Shown here piece after piece: positions 45,277 through 53,507 of a DNA stretch of 64,000 bases. The position numbers were made by a program, and so were the translations under genes. How positions within the stretch are numbered: the stretch's first letter is position 1; every line of letters begins with the position of its first letter. Location: contig NZ_JAHSTU010000004.1 of NCBI RefSeq assembly GCF_019145495.1, positions 620,001 to 684,000 of the forward strand, read 5' to 3'. The stretch is from Pseudomonas azerbaijanoccidentalis. Its GTDB lineage: Bacteria; Pseudomonadota; Gammaproteobacteria; Pseudomonadales; Pseudomonadaceae. A model generated the notes under the pieces. That model had not been told where the DNA came from and searched no databases. It saw nothing but the letters and a program-made list of their open reading frames with translations.

Positions 45277-46305
45277 TTAAGCGCTTTCAAAACCTTCGAG
45301 AACGTTCACGGCATTGATACCGATTTCTTCGACCGCGTAGCCGCCTTCCATCACGAACAACGTAGGCACGCCGAGGCCGGCAATGCGCTTGCCCATGGCC
45401 AGGTAATCCGGGCTGTCGAGCTTGAATTGCGAGATCGGGTCGTCTTTGAATGTGTCGACGCCCAGGGAAACCACAACGATGTCGGCACCGTAGTTTTCGA
45501 TCTCTTTGCAGGCTTGTTCCAGTGCGGCACTCCAGGTGTCCCAGCCTGAACCGGCGGCCAGTGGATAGTTGAAGTTGAAGCCTTCTCCAGCACCTTCGCC
45601 CAGTTCATCTTCGTAGCCGAGGAAGAACGGGAACTCGGCTTCCGGGTGACCGTGGATCGAGGTGAACAGCACGTCGCTGCGCTCGTAGAAAATCGATTGG
45701 GTGCCGTTGCCGTGGTGGTAATCGACATCGAGGATCGCGACCTTTTTATGGCCTTGATCAAGGAAGGCTTGAGCGGCAATGGCGGCGTTGTTGAGGTAGC
45801 AATAACCGCCCATCAAATCGCCGGCAGCGTGGTGTCCCGGTGGGCGGCACAGGGCGAAGGCCGCACGGGCGCCGCGCTGGATTTCCGCTTGGGCGGTGAG
45901 CGCCACTTGCGCTGCGCTGTACGCCGCTTGCCAGGTGCCGGCGGTGATCGGGGCGCCGCCGTCGAAGCTGTAGTAACCCAGTTCACCATGCAGGCTGGTG
46001 GGCTTAATGCGGCGCAGGGTGCGGGCTGGCCAAGTGTAGGGCAGCAAGTCGCCGTCGGTGTTGAACTCGGTCCAGCGTGCCCAGGCGCCTTTGAAGAAGT
46101 CCAGATAGTCGCGGCTGTGAATGCGCTCGATTGGCCCGAGGCCAAAATCCTGCGGCGCTTCGACCGGGCCCAGATTTCGATTTTGTACCCGTGCCAGCAC
46201 GTGGTCGGCTCGCGACGGCATTTCGAAGCAGGGCTTGAGTTGCCCGTCGATGAGTTCGCAACGGCCGTGGTGCAGGTGGTGATCGTTCGAGTAGATCGTC
46301 AGCAT
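45277..46305 (-). CDS. Acetylpolyamine amidohydrolase (histone-deacetylase fold)
   Basis: A 342-aa zinc deacetylase. Active-site residues follow the Mycoplana ramosa enzyme: H158 and H159 (RPPGHHA), zinc ligands D195 and H197 (DVDYHHGNGT) and a later Asp in SLGVDTFKDD. It removes acetyl groups from acetylputrescine, acetylcadaverine or acetylspermidine so that polyamines can be re-used or degraded. P. aeruginosa has similar enzymes (AphA/AphB), one of them next to polyamine transport genes. With the PotF-like gene and the AraC regulator it makes a polyamine module. Confidence 0.9.
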   Translation of the reverse strand: MLTIYSNDHHLHHGRCELIDGQLKPCFEMPSRADHVLARVQNRNLGPVEAPQDFGLGPIERIHSRDYLDFFKGAWARWTEFNTDGDLLPYTWPARTLRRIKPTSLHGELGYYSFDGGAPITAGTWQAAYSAAQVALTAQAEIQRGARAAFALCRPPGHHAAGDLMGGYCYLNNAAIAAQAFLDQGHKKVAILDVDYHHGNGTQSIFYERSDVLFTSIHGHPEAEFPFFLGYEDELGEGAGEGFNFNYPLAAGSGWDTWSAALEQACKEIENYGADIVVVSLGVDTFKDDPISQFKLDSPDYLAMGKRIAGLGVPTLFVMEGGYAVEEIGINAVNVLEGFESA

Positions 46306-46456
46306 TTCTTGTTCTCCGCAGGCTGAGTCGGTTGAACACAGTTTTGCGGCGCAGACGGTTTAGGAGAACGGCAGGAAAGGCCAAAAGGGGATCGATATGG
46401 CCAAAACATTTGACCGAAATTCGCCCCTGGTTAACGCATGCAATGCATAACCGGGG

Positions 46457-47455
46457 TTAGCCGTGCGGCCGAAACTGACTGGGCGCCACGCCACTCCAGC
46501 GCACAAACGCATGCCGAAAACTCGCGGTCTCGCTGAATCCCAGCGCCTCGGCAATCTGATAGATCGGCAACTGATCCTCACACAGCATTTGCTTGGCCTG
46601 CTCAAAGCGCAATTCATCGAGCAGCTCTTGGTAGCTGCAACCCAGATCCTTGAGGTGTCGGCGCAAGGTCCGCGCCGAGCAATTCATCTGTTCGGCCAGG
46701 CCTTCAAGCCCCGGCGCTGCGTTCAATTGCGCGCTTAGCAATTGGCGGATTCGTCCCAGCCAGGCCTGCCGCCCGGTGAACTCAAGGTTTTGCTTGCGGC
46801 AACGCTCAGCCATGGCTTGATGGGTAATCGCGTCAGCGAGTGGCAGCGGTTGATCCAGCCAGCGCTTGTCGAAAGCGAAGGCATTGTCCCGCGCGCCGAA
46901 GTGCAGCGGGCAGTCAAAGTGCTGAGCGTAAGTCGCTTCGTAATCGGGCGCAGCATGCTCAAAGCGTGCGCCGAGCAACGGCAAGGGATGGCCGAGCAAA
47001 TCATCGCAGGTGACTTTCAGCGAGACCAGGCAGAATTCTGCGTTGAACACGGCCATGGCCGGGCTCTCACGGTAATCGGCGGCCGCGAACCAGACACGCT
47101 CTCCGTCGTCCTCCAGGCTCAGCTCGAAAAGTGTTCCCAGCAACGCTGGATAGCGTATCGCCAGGCGCAAGGCGTCACCGAAGGTGGCACTGGTGAGTAG
47201 CGCGTAACCGAGCATGCCATAGGAGGAAACGTGCATCCGCCGGCCCAGTTCCAGGCCGATGTCTCGCTTGAGTGCGACAGCATTGGCGCAGACCTGCATC
47301 TCCTGATTGGTGGTGATTCGTGTGTCGGCGCGGCTCAGGTCCGCCGCACTGATGCCGCTACCGGCCAGCAGCGCTTCGCTGGAAAGGCCTTCTGCCTTGA
47401 AGGCGTTGAGTACCAGCGACACCGCGTTTAGCGTTGTGAGGTGGGAGTGGAGCAT
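46457..47455 (-). CDS. AraC-family regulator with Arabinose_bd-type N-terminus
   Basis: A 332-aa regulator. Residues about 15-200 form the N-terminal sensing domain of the OruR/ArgR-like AraC group (SSYGMLGYALLTSATFGDALRLA). The C-terminus has the double HTH (GLEGLAEQMNCSARTLRRHLKDLG; IYQIAEALGFSETASFRHAFVRWSGVAPSQFR). It reads into the polyamine genes 150 bp downstream and is likely their activator; the inducer may be a polyamine or its acetyl form. The start at 47455 is preferred to a GTG at 47464. Confidence 0.85.
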   Translation of the reverse strand: MLHSHLTTLNAVSLVLNAFKAEGLSSEALLAGSGISAADLSRADTRITTNQEMQVCANAVALKRDIGLELGRRMHVSSYGMLGYALLTSATFGDALRLAIRYPALLGTLFELSLEDDGERVWFAAADYRESPAMAVFNAEFCLVSLKVTCDDLLGHPLPLLGARFEHAAPDYEATYAQHFDCPLHFGARDNAFAFDKRWLDQPLPLADAITHQAMAERCRKQNLEFTGRQAWLGRIRQLLSAQLNAAPGLEGLAEQMNCSARTLRRHLKDLGCSYQELLDELRFEQAKQMLCEDQLPIYQIAEALGFSETASFRHAFVRWSGVAPSQFRPHG

Positions 47456-47509
47456 AAGGAACACCGGTCTTTGTTTGATCTGGACAGAGCAAGGAGCGTG
47501 CCGTGATCA

Positions 47510-47535
47510 CACGCCCTCGCGTTGGCGAGGGCGTG
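47510..47535 (-). terminator. GC-rich hairpin after giant gene 3
   Basis: A perfect 11-bp stem CACGCCCTCGC/GCGAGGGCGTG with a 4-nt loop, 6 bp past the stop of giant gene 3. No T-run follows, so it could be an attenuating or stabilising hairpin rather than a full terminator. Confidence 0.55.
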
Positions 47536-47541
47536 CTGAGG

Positions 47542-50500
47542 TCAGCAGGTCACACAACAACTCTCGGTGACACATTCAGGACCGAAGAATAACCGGTTGG
47601 CCTGCTCGAGCCCGATCATGCTGCGGTAATACGCCAGTCGCTGGGGTCCATAGAGTTCTTTGGCGGTGTCAGCGGCAGTGCCCATCCGCTGTTCCTGCGG
47701 AGTTTTCAGGCGTGCGTAAAGAAAAGATTTGGCTGGAACCCAGGCCGTCGAATACAGGAAATGCGCATACCAAAGTACCTCTCGTGTTTTGGGATCAGTG
47801 AGCGTGAATTCGTCCAGGTACAGCGTCCTTCCACTTTTTACGCGGCGCCGGGTAATGGTTTTTGTGATGGTTATCGCATTGTGGCTTTTGAGCCATTCAA
47901 TGCCCGCCAGGGTCGGTGGTTGCTCCTTGGTCATCTTCAGCATGTTTGCGGTGGCCTGCTCATAGAGGCTATCGGCGGCATCGTTTAGGGCTTTGTTGAC
48001 CTCTGCTGCGGAGGTCGTGGTGCTCTCGGTGGCATTGCGGTCGGTCAATGCTTGTTCGATTGCACTGCTGGCTTGCTCCAGTTGCACGGCGTGATGGTGA
48101 AACAGGTATTCGATCCCGCCAGGCGAGCGCCCTGGCTGTTTGAGTTGTTCGGCCATACGCGTATTGAACGTTTTCAGCCCGTTGAGCAACGCCTGGCCTT
48201 GGTTGATGCTGAGCTGCAAATCCGGCGTCGCCGGTTCAGCTGTGGGGGTTGTCAATCGCTCAACCCACACGCCCGGGGTTTTCTCATGGAACGTGGCAAT
48301 GACCTTGTCGGTGAGCGGCGATGTGATGTCCACCAGATCCGTCTCCAAACCCAGCGTAGTCAGGCGTGGCTGACCTATGAGCACACCGTTGTAGCGCGTT
48401 CTGATGAACTTTTTCCTGGGCCTTGGCGGTTGCAGTGGCAGAGTGGGCCTGGCGCGTAATGCATCCCGCTCTTCAATGACCAGGACCAGATTGTGTGCAG
48501 CGCGGTTTTTGAATTCTTCGAGCTGTTGACGCAGCTGTTTCAACGGCGATTCAAGGACGTGCGTCGTGTACGAGTCTTTGAAATCCTCCAAGCGTTCGTC
48601 GATGACGCTGAACTGTTCGATCAAGTCGTTGAGACTGTCGATGCGCTCATCCAGACGGGCCACGCTGCGCTCATCCAATGTGTCGCGCAAGGCTCGCACG
48701 GCAATGTCGGCGGTATCGACAATCTGGTCAATGGTCGACCAGGCCTCAGCCTGGGTTGCAAGGGTGCTTTCGGGCAGACACAAATTGCGCGCTATCGTCA
48801 CTTGGACAGTCTTCAGATCGTCGATCGAATAGACGGGTAATCGTTTACGGATCTTTTGAATCAGCACAAGTCCATCTCTTTCCAGCGGCTTGAGCTCCTT
48901 AATGCCTGATTGAATGCGCTCCAGGCGGGCGATCATGTCTTTACTCATTTCGCTCATTTGCTGCGCATCTTTGATCTGGCGTAGTTGTGGGTCTGCGGAT
49001 TGCCGTTCAATCTGAGCCAGTACAACTCGCATTTTCGGCGTGAAAGTAATGAGCTTTTCCCGAATGCCGGCATGAATGAGTTCCAGCTGAGCGTCAAGAT
49101 ATAGCAGCGCTTTTTGCTGGTAATCCGCGGTGGGCGCAAACACATGTAATGTTTTGAGATCTTGCAGCGCCGTTGCGTAATCTGTTTGCTGAGACTCAAG
49201 CTTTTCCAGGTAGAGCTGGCGCTTGGCTTCAACGCTCTGGGCGCTGGCACTGCTCATCGCTTGATGGGCCTGTTGCAATTCGTTTTGCGCGGTTTTCTTG
49301 CGGCTTTCGAACGCCGTCAGTTTGGTACGCAGTTCATTGGCCTTGAGCGTGGCTTGAGCCTTGGCGAGTTGCGCCAGGGTCTTGGGTCCGCCACCTCGCA
49401 GACGCAGGCGCGTGTCGATGAACCATTCACCCTTCAGATTGTGGATCAGTGCCGGTCCCGTGTGATCGGCCCGTTTGGGGTCGATGATCATGACGGTTTC
49501 GTTTTCGTCCACTGAAACCTCGAACCAGTTCGTTCCAACTTTTGCGTACCATTTTTTGTTGTGACTGTAGAGATGCTGATGAATGCCTTCCTCAGTGTTG
49601 GCCTCGCCTAGGCCTTCGGGGCGGTTGACTTTGAAGCGTGCCACAACGGTTGCCAGGCTGCCGGCTGTCCGATTTACAGCGCCACTGATGTTCAGGATTT
49701 GCTGGAGTTTAGGCGCGTCATTGTCAGCGGCTTTGGTGAGTTGTTTGATGCTGACTTTTTTCGCTACCGGCTCTTTCGAGGGAGCGGGCTTGGGCGTTGG
49801 CGTAATGCTTTTCTGGTGCTTGGTGGATGCGCTTTGGGTCGTGATATGGACGGTGATTGCCATTCCAAGGTTAAGCAGAAGGTCGGTCAGTGCGGCCCAT
49901 TGCTCGGGCTTGTCGTTTGTTTCCTGCACGTCATGCAGCTGTTGAAGCTGGTCCATGATCTGCCAGATCCAGGCCGCGATGCCAACCGTGCGCCCCAAAA
50001 AAGGCAGGACGGTATTGAATATCGTCCAACCGGCTTGTTTGAAGCTCGCCCAGCGATTTTCGGTGTTCGAAACTGACTCGCGATCAGCGAGTTCAACCAA
50101 TGCATCTGTGTTGGACTTGAACAGGGTAGCGAACAGATCACCCTCCACTGTTTTTTTGCCCAGCATCATTGGCCCGGTCATGGTCGTGAGCTTCACCGGA
50201 TCGACCAGAAATTCGGCAATGGCCCACGGCGAAGGCAGTGCGCCCTGGAAAACATAGTTGGCGTAATCGCTGCGCACACTTTCCGGCAACCAGGCCAGTA
50301 CGGATTCGCGCAAGCTGGCAGATTGCTGGATGGCGTACAGCAAATTGGTGGGTGAGGGGTACTGTGTCAAAGGCTCGTCAAGCATCGGTCGATACAACAG
50401 GCAAGGGCCGGCTGTAGGGTTTTTCGGGCCGATCACGAACATGTTGGCGACCACATCCTCGGAGCCATCTTTGCGGCGCTTGGGAGAAAACGCCAAGGGG

Positions 50501-52206
50501 CGCATGACGATGGTCTGTCCTTCAACGACACGGTTATCGGGCTCGGACTCCATCATGGCCACGACATAGCGGTAGCCGCGTGCGTCGATGCCCGCCTGTT
50601 CGCGGATCTGGCATTGCAAGGCAAGCAGTGGCAACTGAATTCTCAGGTGTTGGGTATACAGGGCTTGTCGGCGCGCAAGCTCTTTCGGATCTTCGAGCAA
50701 GGTTTTTTTGATCAGTGCCGGGTAGGTCTTGCCGATATCGACCTCGGTGATGAGGTCTTCGACATACTTGACGGTCAGCCATTCAGGCAGGGTCTTGCCC
50801 CTGGTGGAGTGAATGGTCTTGTTTCCAGTGGGGAGGGCGATCAGGTTCTGCAACGCAAGATCGGACACGCTGAATGTGTAGCTATCGATCTTGCCCGGAA
50901 CGGCAAATGTTCCCCAGATGACAGGACTCTGGACGCGTATCTGGATCATGGCCAGATCGAGTTCTACGTCGGTATTTTGCTGTGCCGTGGTAGCGTGTTC
51001 TGTGGTCTTTTTCGTATGCAGTGTGTTGAGCTCGTCCAGCGCGTACTGCCTGATCGGCGTTATGCCGTCCAGATAAGACTTACCTGCATTCAGACTGTGC
51101 AGCGCCGCCAGGTCCTTCAAGTGTCGTGAGAAGTTGTTTTGGTCTGGCAGTGGAGCCGAGCTCAACCAATCGGGTAGCGCGTCTTTGAACCATTCAATAC
51201 CGGGACCTTGCTTTGTGGTGGTTTCTACCACGTCGGAGTCGGAAGGCGATGGAGCAAGTGGCTTGCCAGGATTGCCATACCTGAGATCGGAAAAATCCAG
51301 AGATGCGATGACATCAATCTGGATCGAGATCAATGCGCAAGCCTGATAATCAAAGAAATTATCTTTAGGTTCTATCAGTCGCCACTGTAGTTCCTGATGG
51401 GCCACCGAGGTGCTGAGATGATCCGGGAGTGTCTGGCCGAATTGTTCCAGTGAGTCGAATTTTTCATAGCCTTTGAGCAACGAATGAGTGAGGACGATGG
51501 TGCGTTTTTGGTGCGTGCCCACCAGAACCGAAATCGACACTTCGCTGAGGTGTGTCACCTTCTCCCCATCGATTAGATCAATCCCCACCAGATAGGCTCT
51601 GGTTTTATAGGCGTCGTCCTGTTTGCGGCTCTCCAGATCCGGGGAGCGGAACAGTTTGCGCGCCATGGCGCAATCATCCACATCCCAACCCTGAACCTTG
51701 TCGACATTCCAGAGATTGCGCAGGGTGCTCGAGAGTTCATGCCAGCGTGGCCCGGCACTGCCACTTTCCCTGTTCCAGAATGCCAGCTGTTGCTCCTGAA
51801 ATGCCGAGAGCATCACGGGAGCGAGCAGATTGATGATGTTGGCGATTTCGTCGATCCGCACTGGCAAATGGACTGCAGGTTCGGTGATGGGTTGTTGCAC
51901 CAGAAAATGTTCGCCCTCGATGTAAAGGGCTGGAATGGCGAACACCGTCTGATTGGCGAGGATTTCCGTCAGTGCTTGATACCGGGTGGGGCCGGCGATG
52001 ATTTCATCGTTGAAAATTTCCCACACAGGCGTGCCGACCATGGTGATGGCGGGGTCGATATCCAGCGTCGGATACAGCGTCTGCAAGTGTTGACGCAAAA
52101 GGACGGCCGCCACTTCCCTCAAGTCGGGACCGACGCTGAGTTGGGTGATCAATGCCTCTGTCGCGGAGGGGATTTGTGGCGTGGAGGTTGAAGCTGGTGT
52201 GCTCAT
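47542..52206 (-). CDS. Giant toxin-like protein 3 (DUF6543/dermonecrotic-toxin-like family)
   Basis: A 1554-aa paralogue of the two downstream giants, closest to protein 2 by eye. Shared parts: GEHFLVQQP, SAFQEQQLAFWN, GYRYVVAMM, VANMFVIGP, PCLLYRPMLDEPLTQYPSP, hydrophobic WTIFNTVLPFLGRTVGIAAW, DTRLRLRGG ending at residue 939, a long helical region (about 945-1270), KVIATFHEKTPGVW and LWYAHFLYSTAW. Unlike the others its C-terminus is Cys-rich, ending ECVTESCCVTC. No signal peptide, no known catalytic motif. The start at 52206 has GGGA 6 bp upstream; the frame extends 18 codons further. A long stem-loop lies in the leader. Confidence 0.77.
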   Translation of the reverse strand: MSTPASTSTPQIPSATEALITQLSVGPDLREVAAVLLRQHLQTLYPTLDIDPAITMVGTPVWEIFNDEIIAGPTRYQALTEILANQTVFAIPALYIEGEHFLVQQPITEPAVHLPVRIDEIANIINLLAPVMLSAFQEQQLAFWNRESGSAGPRWHELSSTLRNLWNVDKVQGWDVDDCAMARKLFRSPDLESRKQDDAYKTRAYLVGIDLIDGEKVTHLSEVSISVLVGTHQKRTIVLTHSLLKGYEKFDSLEQFGQTLPDHLSTSVAHQELQWRLIEPKDNFFDYQACALISIQIDVIASLDFSDLRYGNPGKPLAPSPSDSDVVETTTKQGPGIEWFKDALPDWLSSAPLPDQNNFSRHLKDLAALHSLNAGKSYLDGITPIRQYALDELNTLHTKKTTEHATTAQQNTDVELDLAMIQIRVQSPVIWGTFAVPGKIDSYTFSVSDLALQNLIALPTGNKTIHSTRGKTLPEWLTVKYVEDLITEVDIGKTYPALIKKTLLEDPKELARRQALYTQHLRIQLPLLALQCQIREQAGIDARGYRYVVAMMESEPDNRVVEGQTIVMRPLAFSPKRRKDGSEDVVANMFVIGPKNPTAGPCLLYRPMLDEPLTQYPSPTNLLYAIQQSASLRESVLAWLPESVRSDYANYVFQGALPSPWAIAEFLVDPVKLTTMTGPMMLGKKTVEGDLFATLFKSNTDALVELADRESVSNTENRWASFKQAGWTIFNTVLPFLGRTVGIAAWIWQIMDQLQQLHDVQETNDKPEQWAALTDLLLNLGMAITVHITTQSASTKHQKSITPTPKPAPSKEPVAKKVSIKQLTKAADNDAPKLQQILNISGAVNRTAGSLATVVARFKVNRPEGLGEANTEEGIHQHLYSHNKKWYAKVGTNWFEVSVDENETVMIIDPKRADHTGPALIHNLKGEWFIDTRLRLRGGGPKTLAQLAKAQATLKANELRTKLTAFESRKKTAQNELQQAHQAMSSASAQSVEAKRQLYLEKLESQQTDYATALQDLKTLHVFAPTADYQQKALLYLDAQLELIHAGIREKLITFTPKMRVVLAQIERQSADPQLRQIKDAQQMSEMSKDMIARLERIQSGIKELKPLERDGLVLIQKIRKRLPVYSIDDLKTVQVTIARNLCLPESTLATQAEAWSTIDQIVDTADIAVRALRDTLDERSVARLDERIDSLNDLIEQFSVIDERLEDFKDSYTTHVLESPLKQLRQQLEEFKNRAAHNLVLVIEERDALRARPTLPLQPPRPRKKFIRTRYNGVLIGQPRLTTLGLETDLVDITSPLTDKVIATFHEKTPGVWVERLTTPTAEPATPDLQLSINQGQALLNGLKTFNTRMAEQLKQPGRSPGGIEYLFHHHAVQLEQASSAIEQALTDRNATESTTTSAAEVNKALNDAADSLYEQATANMLKMTKEQPPTLAGIEWLKSHNAITITKTITRRRVKSGRTLYLDEFTLTDPKTREVLWYAHFLYSTAWVPAKSFLYARLKTPQEQRMGTAADTAKELYGPQRLAYYRSMIGLEQANRLFFGPECVTESCCVTC
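49390..49407 (-). other. LRLRGG motif codons, giant protein 3 (residues 934-939)
   Basis: CTG CGT CTG CGA GGT GGC in frame; same peptide as the other two copies with different codons. Confidence 0.9.
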
Positions 52207-52229
52207 GGTGCATCCCTGCATATAAGTGA

Positions 52230-52264
52230 TGGAGTGCCCCGAGAACAAGTCTCGGGCCACTCCA
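52230..52264. promoter_or_regulatory. Long stem-loop between ansA and giant gene 3
   Basis: TGGAGTG-C-CCCGAGA pairs with TCTCGGG-C-CACTCCA around a 5-nt loop: 15 positions with one C-C mismatch. It ends 23 bp before the start codon of giant gene 3, and also lies 70 bp past the ansA stop. No T-run follows on either strand. Confidence 0.6.
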
Positions 52265-52285
52265 TGCTAGGGATGTGTCATTGAG

Positions 52286-52314
52286 CAGCGGTGGTAGTTA
52301 TTTATACGCCGGCA
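52286..52314 (-). promoter_or_regulatory. Upstream element shared with giant gene 2
   Basis: Minus strand begins TGCCGGCGTATAAATAACTA and ends CGCTG; it lies about 80 bp before the start of giant gene 3, similar in place and sequence to 44076-44105. Confidence 0.35.
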
Positions 52315-52333
52315 GGTTTTTAGACGTTGCGAA

Positions 52334-53338
52334 TCAGCTCAATTCACCGCACAGGTCGAGTTCGATCAAGCGTCGTACTTCTGCCGTCGGCAACCCTGCT
52401 CCCAGCAGCGCGTGCAACTTGCCGAACGCGGCTTCGCGAGTCATGCCGCCACCCGATAACACGCCAACGCCACGCAGACGACTGCCGGCCTCGTAGACGT
52501 CCAGTTCAACACCGCCTTCGTGGCATTGCGTCACGGCAACGACCACCACACCGTTGTCGCGAGCACGACTGAGGCTGGCGAGAAACTCGGGGTTGTCGCT
52601 CGGACCGGTGCCACTGCCGTAGCACTCCAGCACCAGACCTTGAATACCGCTGTCGAGCAAGCCATCGAGGAGGGCGGCACTGATGCCTGGAAACAGCGGC
52701 AGCACGGCGACGTTCGCCAATTGTTTGGGCTGGTTGTAATTCAGCTGAGTCGGGATCGAAGGCGCCTTCACACCACCGCCCTGACGTTCCAGGCGTTTGA
52801 ACGGATGGCGGCCGAAGCTGCGCACTTTGGCGCAACGGGTCGGTGCCAGCACTTCACCGTGGAAATACAAGTGCACGCCAGGAGCCAGGCCATTGCCCAA
52901 GGCGACCAAAGCGCCACCTAGGTTTTCCCAGGCGTCGCTGTCGGTCACACCGGCGGGCAACATCGAGCCGGTGAAGCACACGCGCGCTTGCAGGCCCAGC
53001 AGTTGAAAACTCATCGCCGCCGCGCTGTAGGCCAGGGTGTCGGTGCCGTGGAGGATCAACACGCTGTCGCAGCCGTGCACATCAACCGCCTCGGCGACGG
53101 CTTCACGCAGTTGCTGCCAGTAAGCCGGGGTCATGTTGGCGCTGTCGATCAGCGGCGACATCTCGCGGAAGCGCCATTGCGGCACCACCAGCTCAGGCTG
53201 GCTGTGCAGGTATTCGCGCATCCGCGCTTCGAAACCGGACGCCGGGGCCAGGCCGTTGGCGCTGGCCTGCATGCCGATGGTGCCCCCGGTGTAAAGCACC
53301 ATGACGTGTTGGGCGGCGGGGTAGGAACTGGCAATCAT
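52334..53338 (-). CDS. ansA: L-asparaginase, type I-like
   Basis: A 334-aa asparaginase that hydrolyses asparagine to aspartate and ammonia. Both catalytic loops are intact: TGGTIGM (residues 17-23) with the nucleophile Thr, and HGTD (97-100) with the second Thr. There is no signal peptide, so it is cytoplasmic. The start at 53338 has GGAG 9 bp upstream; the frame extends further but through a REPIN-near region. Its product aspartate is the substrate of the AspA enzyme coded 2 kb away. Confidence 0.9.
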   Translation of the reverse strand: MIASSYPAAQHVMVLYTGGTIGMQASANGLAPASGFEARMREYLHSQPELVVPQWRFREMSPLIDSANMTPAYWQQLREAVAEAVDVHGCDSVLILHGTDTLAYSAAAMSFQLLGLQARVCFTGSMLPAGVTDSDAWENLGGALVALGNGLAPGVHLYFHGEVLAPTRCAKVRSFGRHPFKRLERQGGGVKAPSIPTQLNYNQPKQLANVAVLPLFPGISAALLDGLLDSGIQGLVLECYGSGTGPSDNPEFLASLSRARDNGVVVVAVTQCHEGGVELDVYEAGSRLRGVGVLSGGGMTREAAFGKLHALLGAGLPTAEVRRLIELDLCGELS

Positions 53339-53363
53339 CTGGAGTCTCCACAAGAGATGACAT

Positions 53364-53455
53364 GGTAGGCGTGGGCCTGCTCGCGATAACTGTCTTTCAG
53401 CCAACATCAATGTTGAATGTTGAACCGCTATCGCGAGCAGGCTCGCTCCTACAGG
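53364..53455. repeat. REPIN of the CTGCTCGCGATA type
   Basis: The left arm GGCCTGCTCGCGATA and right arm TATCGCGAGCAGGCTCGCTC are inverted around a spacer of about 40 bp; inside it ACATCAATGTTGAATGT forms a small secondary inverted repeat. Second REP family of this window. Confidence 0.88.
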
Positions 53456-53507
53456 TATTGCACCACTTTAACTGACGGGCGCAGGGGATGCGCCCGTCAT
53501 TCACCTG

